Assembly (NCBI RefSeq): GCF_002777915.1
Contig: NZ_NJGE01000001.1
Location: forward strand, 70,817-134,816
Direction of reading: 5' to 3'
Source: Bartonella tribocorum
Lineage (GTDB): Bacteria; Pseudomonadota; Alphaproteobacteria; Rhizobiales; Rhizobiaceae
DNA length: 64,000 bases
In this document: positions 34,194 to 43,841 of the stretch, piece after piece
Numbering within the stretch: the stretch's first letter is position 1
Layout of the letters: each line of letters starts with the position of its first letter
The notes under the pieces: model-generated
Told to the model about the DNA's origin: nothing
What the model saw: the letters and a program-made list of their open reading frames with translations, nothing else
The model's database searches: none
Program-made: the position numbers and the translations under genes

Positions 34194-37100
34194 TGAAAAA
34201 AAGTGTACGTTTATTAGCTTTCTTCTTTGGGCTTGTGTTTTTTTTAGTCGGTGGTTTTGTTTTTGCGCAGAGAGAAGACCGTTTTCCTTCTAACGAAGAG
34301 ATAGCAGATGATCGTTCATGGTTCGTTTCTTTAATTGAACGCAAGCTTTCAGCACCTAATCGTCAAGTTCGTTTACATAATATGCAAGGAAAGCTATCTT
34401 CTCAAACATCCATTGATGCTATTACTATCAGTGATAAAAAGGGGGTTTGGCTTAAAATTACTAATGCTAAAATGGATTGGAATCGTCTAGCGTTGCTAAG
34501 AGGGCGGGTGGATATTAATCAGCTTTCGGCAGAACAGGTTACGTTTTTACGCAAACCACAAGGCAATTCTTCTTTTATTTCTTCCCTTGAGACGGGTAGG
34601 TTTTCTGTACCAAAATTGCCACTTGCTCTTTTTATCAATACGCTTACAGCGCAGCATGTGACGTTTGACCAGAATCTTTTGGGTTTTCCTGCTGATATGT
34701 CCTTAGAAGGCAGTTTCACTTTGGCGAGTGGTAATTTTGATGTTGATATAGCAGCGCATCGTTTAGATGCACCGGGTTCTTTTTCCGTTCTTACTAAGAT
34801 ATCTGAGAGCAATCGTACAGCTCAGATTGATATCTCTGCTGATGAACCATCAAATGGTATTTTGGCAAATGTTTTTAACATTGAAAAACGTCCAGCATTA
34901 AATCTGGCAATTAAAGGTGATGGTACTTTTGATGATTTGGTTATCAAACTTTCTTTAGACGCCGATCATCATTCTATTTTAGATGGTAATGTTATTCTTG
35001 CAAGTGTTTCAGAAGGACACAGTTTTTCCACGAAACTAGAGGGAAGATTGGGCCTTTTAGTGCCTGCTCAATATCGTCGTTTCTTCGCATCTGATATAAC
35101 ATTAAAAGCAGAGGCAAGAAGAACAAGAGAGGGGGCGACTCACCTTGATCAGATGGTACTTCAGAGTAAAGAAATGAATGTTATTGCCAATGCTGAAATA
35201 ACCACCGATGGTTTTTTGCGGCGGCTTTTTGTTGATGGAAAAATGGCTCTTGATAACGAAAAGGGGTCTATTCATTTACCAATATCAGAGGCGCCAAAAC
35301 CTGCAAATAATATTGCTTTAAACATTGACTATGGTCGCGAAGGACAGCAGTCATGGAATGGGCGGTTGGTTGTACATCATTTGAGCAATAAAAATATTTA
35401 TATTCGTGATGCAGTTTTTGATATGGGAGGTGTAAGCGAAAATCTTGATAATGCGGCTTCTCGTCATGTTGGTGTTCAGGTTAACGGAACGCTTCAAGGG
35501 GTAAAAAAGATTAAGGGAGCGTTGGTAGAAGATTTAAGTCAAGCAGCTCATGTGCATTTAGATACGGATATTGTTTCGAATAAACCCATTTTGATTCATG
35601 ATTTTAGTATTACGGCTCAGGGTTTTTCTTCTTGGTTAAAAGGGACAATGGAGCATTTTGTTTTTAAAGGCGATCTTGGTTTAAAAGCCCAAACATTAGC
35701 TCTTTTGGAGATGTTTAGTAAACAACCACTCTCTGGTAATGCAGATATTAAAGCCAAAGGAACGATTGGTTTATTGAGTGGAATTTTTGATCTGAAATTA
35801 TCAGGAATGGCTGACAATATGAAAATAGGCGTGCAGCCTTTTGATCGTTTATTCAAAGGAAATATCACTCTTTCAGGTGGTGTTGCTCGAAATACAACGG
35901 GTTTTATTTTACGTCATTTAAATTTAAAAAATCAATATACCAACATACAGGCTAATGGTTATTTTTCGGATGAAAGCGCTAAAATGGACTTGTTTGCTCA
36001 AATATCTGATCTTACCAAATTAAATCCGAAGATAAGCGGTGCACTTACCATTCAAGGGACAGCAAGAGGGCGCAATAGCCACATAAAACTCAATACAAGT
36101 GCTCATGTTGCTGAAGCGTTCATTGTGGGGAAAAAACTTCAAAACACAACACTTAACATAAAGGCACTTGTCGATAATACAGCACCAATTACTTCTTTAA
36201 CAGGGTCTGTAAAAGGTGATGGAATTTTTGCTCATAAACCGCTACATTTGTCTGCTTCTTTTAAAGATTCTCATAAAATTCGAAAACTTGAAAATATCGA
36301 TATTAAAGGGGGGGACGCAAAAATAATGGGTGATCTTTCTCAACAACTTGGAGGTTTTTTGAAAGGAACGCTACATATTGATGCCGATGATATTTCAGCA
36401 CTTTCAGCACTATTTTTGCAGGATGGGAGCGGAAAAGTAAAAGGAGATTTTATTTTTGATGAACAAAATGGCCAACAAAAAGCCCATGTAAAGGCGCATG
36501 TTAACCATTTGAATTTTGCCAAGAATAAAATAAAAAAACTTGCAATAGATGCCGACATATTCGATCCTTTTGGTACGACACAGTTTGAAGGCGTTATCAA
36601 TGCAGAGCATATCCAAACTCCTTTGATAATGGTCAATCGTCTAAATGCTTACGCCAATAGAAATAATGAACAAACGGTTTTTACTGTCCAAGCGATGGTG
36701 CATGATGCTCTTAATGCACAGCTTTCTGGTCGTGTAATGGGCGTAGAACTTCCACAAGGCATAAAACGAGAAGTGAAAATTGAAACCATAGATTTAAAAC
36801 AACACCATTTTCATGCAACATTGCCGAAACCTTCGATAATTGTTTTTGATAACGATGGAATGACAATCAATGAATTAGGAATTGCAATAAATGGCGGTAA
36901 AATGACTCTTGCAGGGAATATTCAAGATACCCTGAATTTACAACTTACCGTAGATTCTCTTCCTGCTACTTTAGCCAATCTGTGGAAATCCGATCTTGGA
37001 GCAGCAGGGAGTGTAACAGGACAGGTTATGATTCGGGGTCATTTTAAAAAACCTGATATAACCTATGATATAAAAGGGGAAGGACTGACGACTATTGCTC

Positions 37101-38845
37101 TTCAAGACAAAAAGATTACGCCTTTTTCGCTTTCTGCTATGGGGAAAATCTTAGATCAAAACCTTACTTTGAATGCAAGTTTAACAGGAGAAGGAGTACA
37201 AGCACAAGCTCAGGGGCTTGTATCTTTAGAGAAAGACAAGCTTGATCTCCATATTAATTTGCAAAATTTATCTGCACGTTTGGCCAATAGCTTTATTGCA
37301 GGACAAGCGCTTGATGGAACGGTGATAGGCAAAGTTGATATTGGCGGGACAATGAAGGATCCATCTGCTCATTTTGAGCTTTCTAGTCAAAGTTTAACCG
37401 CTATGACGCCTAAAGGACCGATGTTAATCAATATAAATGCTCGTGGTTCTTATAAAAAACCAACATTTCATATTGAAAATATGATAGCAACAGGAGATAA
37501 AGGATTAGATCTTTCCATCCATGGGCCTATTTCTCTTAATGGTTCAGAGGCAAAATTAAACGTTAAAGGAATAATGCCTCTTGATTTTGTTAATCTCTTA
37601 TTAGCTAAGCGTGGTGCGTATATAGCGGGTACAGCAAGAGTTGATACAGTTCTTAATGGTGCGTTATCAAAGCCACAATTTATAGGAAATATTTCTATCG
37701 GTGATGGTAGCTTTTTTGATTCAAAAACCAATGTAGGATTGAATAATATAGCGCTTGAAGGCAAATTAAATGGCGATCATATTTTTATAGAGAAAGCTTC
37801 AGCTTCTTCGTCTGAGGGAGGAGGAGTTTCTGCTTCAGGTCGTATTTCTAATGATCTAGAGAGTGATTTAATCTTTCATCTTGATAATGCCAATTATAAT
37901 GACGGTTCTATGATTCTTGCAACATTGTCAGGTGACATGACAATGAAAGGTCATTTTCTAAGTGATCTTGTTATTGGTGGTGATATCATCGTTGAAAAAG
38001 CTGAAATTTTGGTTCCTGATCATTTTAAAAATGCTAAGTTTCTTGATGTTAGAAATAAAAATTTGACAAAACAAATTCAAACAACGCTTGAACGTGCTGA
38101 TGTTAAGAGCACGAACAAAAGTCCTAATGTCGCAGAAGAATCGTCATCTGTTGTACTATCAAATATACGTGTTACAGCACGTAATCAATTTTTTGTGCGG
38201 GGAAAAGGGGTAGATGCCGAACTGGGAGGGCGTATTAATTTAGCAGGTCCATTAAATGATGTGCATCCAGTAGGTGAGTTTAGAATGATTCGTGGACGTT
38301 TTGATATTCTTTCACAACGTCTTAATTTTGATCAAGGACAAGCGAGTTTTAGCGGTAATCTTAATCCTACGGTTTATTTTGTAAGCAACAATAACAGTGG
38401 TGACATTAGCGTTACTGTAACCGTAAGTGGAACGATTGATAATCTTGATATTAATTTTTCTTCACAACCGAATTTGCCACAGGATGAGATTTTGGCGCGT
38501 TTGATTTTTAATCGCTCTCTTAATGAACTCTCACCATTTCAGATTGCTCAACTTGCGGCAGCAGCAGCTGATCTTGCCGGTGCTTCTAATACATCTTTGT
38601 TAAATACTTTACGAACTAAAATTGGGCTTGATGATCTTGATGTTATCGTTAATGAAAAGGGTAATACAGGCTTACGTATTGGTCGCTACATACACAATAA
38701 CATTTATTTAGGCTTTGAAGCAGGGTCTGATGGAACCACGAAAGGGACAATTAATTTGGATATTTCGCGTCATCTCAAAGCGAAAGGCTCTATAGGAAAT
38801 GAACAAAATTCTAGTATTGGTCTTTTTTATGAAAGAGACTACTAA
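34193..38845 (+). CDS. tamB: Translocation and assembly module TamB (AsmA-like, DUF490)
   Basis: Large inner-membrane-anchored periplasmic bridge protein that partners TamA. Such proteins form a long hydrophobic beta-groove thought to carry lipid or help assemble outer-membrane proteins. The 1550-residue product has an N-terminal membrane anchor (LLAFFFGLVFFLVGGFVFA), then long repetitive beta-rich sequence, and the C-terminal TamB/DUF490 domain with NLPQDEILARLIFNRSLNEL, GLDDLDVI and TGLRIGRYI. It is coupled to tamA (TAATG). No obvious terminator follows. Confidence 0.94.
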   Translation: MKKSVRLLAFFFGLVFFLVGGFVFAQREDRFPSNEEIADDRSWFVSLIERKLSAPNRQVRLHNMQGKLSSQTSIDAITISDKKGVWLKITNAKMDWNRLALLRGRVDINQLSAEQVTFLRKPQGNSSFISSLETGRFSVPKLPLALFINTLTAQHVTFDQNLLGFPADMSLEGSFTLASGNFDVDIAAHRLDAPGSFSVLTKISESNRTAQIDISADEPSNGILANVFNIEKRPALNLAIKGDGTFDDLVIKLSLDADHHSILDGNVILASVSEGHSFSTKLEGRLGLLVPAQYRRFFASDITLKAEARRTREGATHLDQMVLQSKEMNVIANAEITTDGFLRRLFVDGKMALDNEKGSIHLPISEAPKPANNIALNIDYGREGQQSWNGRLVVHHLSNKNIYIRDAVFDMGGVSENLDNAASRHVGVQVNGTLQGVKKIKGALVEDLSQAAHVHLDTDIVSNKPILIHDFSITAQGFSSWLKGTMEHFVFKGDLGLKAQTLALLEMFSKQPLSGNADIKAKGTIGLLSGIFDLKLSGMADNMKIGVQPFDRLFKGNITLSGGVARNTTGFILRHLNLKNQYTNIQANGYFSDESAKMDLFAQISDLTKLNPKISGALTIQGTARGRNSHIKLNTSAHVAEAFIVGKKLQNTTLNIKALVDNTAPITSLTGSVKGDGIFAHKPLHLSASFKDSHKIRKLENIDIKGGDAKIMGDLSQQLGGFLKGTLHIDADDISALSALFLQDGSGKVKGDFIFDEQNGQQKAHVKAHVNHLNFAKNKIKKLAIDADIFDPFGTTQFEGVINAEHIQTPLIMVNRLNAYANRNNEQTVFTVQAMVHDALNAQLSGRVMGVELPQGIKREVKIETIDLKQHHFHATLPKPSIIVFDNDGMTINELGIAINGGKMTLAGNIQDTLNLQLTVDSLPATLANLWKSDLGAAGSVTGQVMIRGHFKKPDITYDIKGEGLTTIALQDKKITPFSLSAMGKILDQNLTLNASLTGEGVQAQAQGLVSLEKDKLDLHINLQNLSARLANSFIAGQALDGTVIGKVDIGGTMKDPSAHFELSSQSLTAMTPKGPMLININARGSYKKPTFHIENMIATGDKGLDLSIHGPISLNGSEAKLNVKGIMPLDFVNLLLAKRGAYIAGTARVDTVLNGALSKPQFIGNISIGDGSFFDSKTNVGLNNIALEGKLNGDHIFIEKASASSSEGGGVSASGRISNDLESDLIFHLDNANYNDGSMILATLSGDMTMKGHFLSDLVIGGDIIVEKAEILVPDHFKNAKFLDVRNKNLTKQIQTTLERADVKSTNKSPNVAEESSSVVLSNIRVTARNQFFVRGKGVDAELGGRINLAGPLNDVHPVGEFRMIRGRFDILSQRLNFDQGQASFSGNLNPTVYFVSNNNSGDISVTVTVSGTIDNLDINFSSQPNLPQDEILARLIFNRSLNELSPFQIAQLAAAAADLAGASNTSLLNTLRTKIGLDDLDVIVNEKGNTGLRIGRYIHNNIYLGFEAGSDGTTKGTINLDISRHLKAKGSIGNEQNSSIGLFYERDY

Positions 38846-40123
38846 AGATTAAAGTTTAAAAAACAAATTCTTTATTTTTTGTCTCTCATTTCTAAGGCTG
38901 AGGAAAGAGGCCTAGACTAGGAATACACTCAAAGGAGAAGTGTTTTGTTGTGGTGTGAAGAAAAGGATCTAAAATAGTTGGTTTTTTTGTTTATGACATA
39001 CTCTAAAGAGCTAAAATCTTGACGAAAGAGAGTATATTATTTTCGCTTATCTATATTTAGAGAAATACTTAAATCTTATTCTCAATCTCATTTCATGCTG
39101 TTTGCTAAAGAGTATAATGTATACAACATATTGATTTATAAAATATAATTTATCGTTATTCAGTTTGAATTAAAACTTTGAATGCTGTAAGCTTTTCTTA
39201 TTGCAAGTCTCTCTCATATTGAAGCAATCAAAACCATTCGTTTGCATGTTACAAGTGGAGATGCCCCACGTGGAGATAAAAACGATTAAGAAATGACTAA
39301 AAATGCCCCTTATGAATCATCTCGAGAGCTAAGGCCTATTGCAACATTGGGATTTGGAAAAAATAATGTAAATGGCGTCAGCTTGTCACTCCATAAGTGT
39401 AAAGATAGGAGTGCTCAATGGATTTATCATTGTAAAGTTCACGAACGTTGTCGCAAAATAGGCTTGTTTTAAAGAAACATTTCTCCGTGTGCACTTGATC
39501 CTATTTCACAATACTGCTTGTGAAATGATATAAAATATCTCTCATAAATGGTATAAAATTCATACTACCGTTATTAATGAAGATATAAGTTGGCATTATC
39601 ACTTTATTTTCAATTTTTCATGTTGTCGACAACCTTTGTACTTTAAAGATTAGAGGTATTTTATTGTTTATCTTAAGCGTTTTTATGGATACACTAATGT
39701 TTTTTTATGATGTACAACAGGTGCTTTGTATTTTTAAGGTGTGAAGAAGAAAAAATCATCAGTGTAGAGATAAATATGGATAAAGATAGCATCAATCTAG
39801 ATTCCTCCTTCTTCGTGAAAATTTTTTCAAAACTTTATGGAATTTTCCCTTTTAGGATTCGTAAAATTGACGGATATTTCATTACTTTACTTAAAAAGAG
39901 AAGAAGGTTTTTGTTTTCAAGTTATGTGATTAAAAATCAATTTTATTCAACAAAATAGAAGGAAAGGCGTTCATCTAAATCCAAGAAGTTTGTTCTTAAT
40001 AAACCGTAAATTCTTTGCTAATTCCTGATTAACGTAATATTTTCCTTTGTAATTTTGCTTTCACAAATGGGGCACTAGCTTCTAGCCATTTTTTATTTTA
40101 AATCTTATTTAAATACCTAGAAA
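38846..40123. other. 1.3-kb spacer with an inverted integrase fossil
   Basis: The region contains the fossil at 39122-39472. The frame at 39707-39958 (83 codons, plus) has no recognised similarity and is lysine/phenylalanine-rich like random AT-rich sequence. The rest holds nothing I can support. Confidence 0.5.
39122..39472 (+). pseudogene. Integrase fossil with 5' flank (copy C, inverted)
   Basis: Flank landmarks (ACATATTGATTTATAAAATA, TATTGAAGCAATCAAAACC) are followed by a 59-codon frame, ATG 39293 to TAA 39472. The frame contains GVSLSLHKCKDRSAQWIYH and CKVHERCRKIGL, clearly the N-terminal arm-binding domain (DUF4102 type) of P4-like tyrosine integrases (compare GLSLHKRKDGGAQWIYRY and VHGRRREMGL). 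The frame then stops, leaving no catalytic domain. It is the only copy on the plus strand. Confidence 0.75.
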
Positions 40124-41890
40124 TTAGGGCGTGTGTTTTTTGAACTGGATGTTATGAAGTTTTTTATAAAACCCATGTTCTTTTGCGAGTAATTCTTTCT
40201 GAGTTCCTTGTTCAATCAGTTGTCCATTTTTGATGACCACAATTTTATGGGCACGAGCAATCGTTGAAAGGCGATGAGCAATAATGATCGTTGTACGTCC
40301 TTTGGTAAGGTGATGAATGGCTTCATTAATTTGGGCTTCGGTGTGTGAATCAAGCGCGCTTGTTGCTTCATCAAGAATCAGAATTTCACTATCGTGAATC
40401 ATTGCTCTAGCAATAGCGAGTCGTTGTTTTTGTCCTCCTGAAAGATTACAGCCATTATCGCCTATTTGTGTATCATAACCATTTGGCAAATGCATAATAA
40501 AGTCATGAGCATTTGCTGCTTTTGCTGCTGCAATAATTTCGTCATCCCGAGCGCCTTCTCTTCCAAGTCCAATATTATATTTAACGGTTCCTTGAAAGAG
40601 AAAAGTATCTTGCCCTACATAGGCCATCAAATTTCTCAGAGAACGAAAAGTTGTGTAGCGGATATCTTGATCATTAATCAATATTCGTCCTTTTGTAGGG
40701 TCATAGAGGCGCATAATAAGATTGATAAGGGTTGACTTTCCTGAACCAGATGGTCCCACCAATGCTGTCATTTTCCCAGCTTCTATTTCTAGATTGAAGT
40801 CTTTCAATACCATTTTGTTATCAGTATATGCAAAAGAAACATGCTCGAAACGAATAGCTCCTTGCGTTTTATTCAAATCTTTAGCTTCTTTATGTTCTAT
40901 AACTGTAAGAGGACGATCGAGTATTTCAAACATTGTACGGATATTAACCAAGCCAGATTCAATTTTGACACGGACATTTGCTAGTCTTTTTGCGGGTTCA
41001 TAAGCTAAAAGTAAAGCAACAATAAAGGACATAAATTCACCTTGAACACCCGCGCGTTGGGTTGCGAGGTAACCGGAAAAGCAGATAATACCGGCAATAG
41101 CAACACCTGTGAGTGTTTCCATAATCGGATTGGTAATAGCTTCAAGTGTTGCAATACTGTTTGTTTGTTTTTCAACATCACAAATGGCTTTGTCCATTCT
41201 TTTTTTCATGACTTCTTCTAGCGAAAAAGCCTTGATGACTCGAATGCCAACAGCTGTTTCCTGCACGATTTTTATAATTTCACCAAGTGAAAGAAGTTCT
41301 TTTTCCATAAGGCGGCGAACGCGTTTTAAAGCCATTCGAACACCTAAAAAAGCCAGTGGTCCTACGATTAAAGTAATGGAGATTAACATAAAGTTTTGAA
41401 TGAACATGACAAGCAATAGTCCACTCACGGAAAGCAAATCACGTACGAAAGTTGTGATAATAGTATCAATGATATTACGCACAGCTGTCGCATTATGGGT
41501 TACGCGAACAAGCAGATCAGATGACGTGTTATTATGATAAAAAGAGACACCTTGTTCCATAAGACGCGCATAAATTTTGCGCTGTTGTTCAGCAATGATA
41601 CTATTACCTGCTTTGCTTAAAAAGTAAGTTTGGGCAAAAGTTGCAATTCCTTTAAGGATAAAGATAAACGCAATAAAGCTAGAAATCAAAACGATTATAG
41701 TAAAATTCTGCGCATCAATAATATAATTAACAACATCACGCATAATCCATGCACTGGTTGCAGTTGTGCAAGAAATGATGATCATTGAGATAATAGCGGC
41801 ACTGTACCAACGCGCATGTTTATGAAAATTTTCTCGCAAAAGGCGGATAATAAGATGTTTATCAAAAGAGGAAAGTTGTTTTTTGGCCAT
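40124..41890 (-). CDS. MsbA-type ABC exporter (fused permease and ATPase)
   Basis: Half-transporter of 588 residues that acts as a homodimer in the inner membrane. The N-terminal part has about six membrane segments, with DLLVRVTHNATAVRNIIDTI and VIKAFSLEEVMKKRM typical of type IV exporters. The ATPase domain has Walker A GPSGSGKST, Q-loop YVGQDTFLF, signature LSGGQKQRL, Walker B ILILDEATSALD and the IIAHRLSTI switch His. The resemblance is to MsbA/lipid exporters, so lipid A-core or phospholipid flipping is the likely task; multidrug export is an alternative. It is alone, flanked by two >1.2-kb spacers that hold integrase fossils. Confidence 0.85.
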   Translation of the reverse strand: MAKKQLSSFDKHLIIRLLRENFHKHARWYSAAIISMIIISCTTATSAWIMRDVVNYIIDAQNFTIIVLISSFIAFIFILKGIATFAQTYFLSKAGNSIIAEQQRKIYARLMEQGVSFYHNNTSSDLLVRVTHNATAVRNIIDTIITTFVRDLLSVSGLLLVMFIQNFMLISITLIVGPLAFLGVRMALKRVRRLMEKELLSLGEIIKIVQETAVGIRVIKAFSLEEVMKKRMDKAICDVEKQTNSIATLEAITNPIMETLTGVAIAGIICFSGYLATQRAGVQGEFMSFIVALLLAYEPAKRLANVRVKIESGLVNIRTMFEILDRPLTVIEHKEAKDLNKTQGAIRFEHVSFAYTDNKMVLKDFNLEIEAGKMTALVGPSGSGKSTLINLIMRLYDPTKGRILINDQDIRYTTFRSLRNLMAYVGQDTFLFQGTVKYNIGLGREGARDDEIIAAAKAANAHDFIMHLPNGYDTQIGDNGCNLSGGQKQRLAIARAMIHDSEILILDEATSALDSHTEAQINEAIHHLTKGRTTIIIAHRLSTIARAHKIVVIKNGQLIEQGTQKELLAKEHGFYKKLHNIQFKKHTP

Positions 41891-42004
41891 GTAGTGCTTC
41901 TATATTTTCTTGCTGTTTTATGCAAGATTGAAGCGATCTTAATTAAAAAGCTCCTTAATCTTTTTTACAAAAATAGCTTTCTTCTTTTAACATATCATAT
42001 TCCC

Positions 42005-42383
42005 TTATGCGACGGTATTTCGTATAATGGGGTTACTCCCCTTATGTAAAATAGGATGCCACCCAGTTGCATGTTCACGTGCTTGTTGTAAAGAAATATC
42101 TCTCAGCCATCTTTACGCTTATAAAGGAGCAAGCCGGCAACATCATTATATTTGCTAGTTTATGGTTTTTGCGACAACTCTCGGCACTCGAGACAGTTCA
42201 CAAAAGCCATTTTTAGTCTTTTCTTTAATGATTTTACCCACACATTCATCCCGCTTTTGATGTACAAGCAAGCGATTTTAATTGATTCAACATACACAGA
42301 TTTGAAATGAGAGAATCTTACGATATTTGGGTCTTTCATTCAATATGCAAAACAGTGAAATATCATTATAAATCAATTTGTTG
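42005..42383 (-). pseudogene. Integrase fossil with 5' flank (copy D, best preserved)
   Basis: Reading leftward, the flank is followed by an arm-domain stretch at 42106-42153 that translates as KYNDVAGLLLYKRKDG, then a stop codon at 42103-42105. In another frame, 42056-42097 gives ISLQQAREHATGWH, followed by PILHKGSNPIIRNTVA and a stop at 42005. These match successive parts of a P4-type integrase (KYNDGAGLxLHKRKDG... and VSLKQAREWATKWR... type motifs), with the middle section deleted and the frame shifted. Confidence 0.78.
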
Positions 42384-42589
42384 TCTAATAAAAAATCCTC
42401 CACAAATGGTCTGTGCACCGCTATTTCATTTATATATAAGATATAGATACCATCCTCTGTTGGTATTCCCATATTGCAGCTATTTCCTAGTTGCTTGAAA
42501 AGATTTATAAGGGGATTATGACTTCTTTCTATGAATATGATACCACCATTTATGACGCGTAAGCGAATATTTTTGTTTGATTTCATATT

Positions 42590-42665
42590 GAAAAGTTTTG
42601 AAATGAAAGAAGATATTCAGGACTCTTATTCAATATGCAAAACAATAAATATATTTATAAATCAG
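42590..42665 (-). repeat. Dispersed repeat family, short 5'-flank copy (copy E)
   Basis: Shares with D the landmarks TTGAAATGA, TTATTCAATATGCAAAACA and TTTATAAATCA in the same order and spacing. The adjoining lower-coordinate sequence is too diverged to call integrase. Confidence 0.5.
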
Positions 42666-42689
42666 TACTTTGCAATTGCAAACAACAGA

Positions 42690-42992
42690 GAAGGATGGTT
42701 TTGTTAACGGGCATCATTATCTTTAAGGTTATGAAAGTTCAAGTCAACACCATCATTCCTTTACCAGTTTTCATATTGTTATAACTTTTGGCACTTGAAA
42801 TGGTTCACAAAAGATATTTCTACTTTTTTAATATTTTATGCATGATCTCTGTTTGTGATGTACAAGCAAATGATTCTTTGCTGGATTCTATGAATTAAGA
42901 GAACTCAAAATGAGAAGATCTTCCGATGTTCGCACTCTCTCCTTTTAATATAAAAATGATATGCAAAATAACGAATTCTTCTTATAAATCAG
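42690..42992 (-). pseudogene. Integrase fossil with 5' flank (copy F)
   Basis: The leftward reading contains GGAATGATGGTGTTGACTTG followed by CTTTCATAACCTTAAAGAT. This is a base-level match to the arm-domain codons for NDGAGLxxHKRKDG seen in copy D, and it is broken by stop codons. The flank shares TTGTGATGTACAAGCAAATGA and ATATGCAAAATAACGA with the other copies. Confidence 0.65.
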
Positions 42993-43042
42993 GGAAGCAT
43001 TATTAAACTCTTACAAGGATCTATACACATTTACAAAACCCT

Positions 43043-43074
43043 AAAAGCACCACAAAATTCACTGTGGCGCTTTT
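43043..43074 (-). terminator. Rho-independent terminator of infC
   Basis: 12-bp stem AAAAGCACCACA (43043-43054) / TGTGGCGCTTTT (43063-43074) with one A-C mismatch and an 8-base loop. On the minus strand it ends in TTTTAGGGTTTTG. It lies about 55 bases beyond the infC stop. This suggests infC is monocistronic, not linked to rpmI-rplT. Confidence 0.85.
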
Positions 43075-43127
43075 AAACGATACCTATCCGCTCATTTTGA
43101 TGAGTTGTACACAGATCCAATGAAAAA

Positions 43128-43664
43128 CTATTTAGGCGCTATCACCATCATTATTTGCCGCCCTTCAAGTTTTGGCTCCAATTCAATCTTGGCAATTTCA
43201 CTTGTATCTTCTTTCACACGCTGAAGAAGCTTTAATCCAAGATCTTGGTGAGCCATCTCACGACCACGAAAACGCAAAGTAATCTTTACTTTATCACCAT
43301 GATCAATGAAGCGATGAACAGCCTTAAGCTTGACTCCATAATCATGGACATCAACATTCGGGCGCATCTTAATTTCTTTGATTTCGATGACTTTTTGCTT
43401 TTTACGTGTCTCAGCGGCTTTTTTTTGAGTTTGATACTTTAATTTGCCCAAATCGATGATTTTACATACGGGCGGCTCTGCATTTGGTACAATTTCAACC
43501 AAATCAAGCCCAGCTTCTGCAGCCATAGCAAGAGCCTCTTGTATCGCAACAACCCCTTGATGTTGTCCCTCATCATTGATAAGCTGAACATGAGGTACCC
43601 GAATATCCTGATTTGAACGCGGTCCGTCTTTTTGGGTAGGTGTCATTTTAAACGGTTTACGAAT
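43128..43664 (-). CDS. infC: Translation initiation factor IF-3 (probable AUU start)
   Basis: Binds the 30S subunit, discriminates against non-canonical start codons and prevents premature subunit joining. The protein has the N-terminal domain ([21 protein letters not shown]), the linker helix ([16 protein letters not shown]) and the C-terminal domain ([18 protein letters not shown] and [17 protein letters not shown]). The first ATG is at 43646, but six codons upstream there is an in-frame ATT (43662-43664) with AAGGAG (43673-43678) eight bases before it. An in-frame stop lies just upstream of that, at 43668-43670. The ATG has no such site. I therefore call a 178-residue protein starting MRKPFKMTP. 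An AUU start is the known autoregulatory feature of infC in E. coli. Confidence 0.93.
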   Translation of the reverse strand: MRKPFKMTPTQKDGPRSNQDIRVPHVQLINDEGQHQGVVAIQEALAMAAEAGLDLVEIVPNAEPPVCKIIDLGKLKYQTQKKAAETRKKQKVIEIKEIKMRPNVDVHDYGVKLKAVHRFIDHGDKVKITLRFRGREMAHQDLGLKLLQRVKEDTSEIAKIELEPKLEGRQIMMVIAPK

Positions 43665-43678
43665 GGTTTATGCTCCTT
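43662..43678 (-). promoter_or_regulatory. infC: Ribosome binding site and AUU start codon of infC
   Basis: AAGGAG at 43673-43678, an 8-base spacer, then ATT at 43662-43664 (read on the minus strand). The spacing is ideal for ATT, whereas ATG 43646 would be 26 bases from the same site. In E. coli the rare AUU start lets IF-3 repress its own translation; the same control is inferred here. Confidence 0.8.
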
Positions 43679-43841
43679 AATTTTGATTCAACTAACAGTT
43701 AGTTTAATATACAATTATGCACATAAAAACAACTATAATTCGTGTCTTTTTCATTATTTGATTTGTTACTTTTTTAAATGATTTGGATTATAAAAATTTT
43801 TCCCTTAACTTAAAGAAATTGTTTTATGGAGAAAAAGAATC

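Larger units (their letters stand above)
41891..43127. other. 1.2-kb spacer packed with repeat copies D, E and F
   Basis: Between the ABC exporter and infC lie three copies of the integrase-fossil family in the same orientation (42005-42383, 42590-42665, 42690-42992), then the infC terminator. A 99-codon frame at 42287-42586 (minus) runs into copy D flank sequence at its end and is not considered a gene. Confidence 0.65.

Noticed and set aside
39707..39958. 83-codon plus-strand frame
   Set aside because: Composition is what AT-rich spacer gives by chance; no motif or similarity recognised.
42287..42586. 99-codon minus-strand frame beginning MKSNKNIRLRVINGG
   Set aside because: Its last third is the flank of repeat copy D and its first codons are the flank of copy E. 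It has no recognised similarity or good ribosome binding site.
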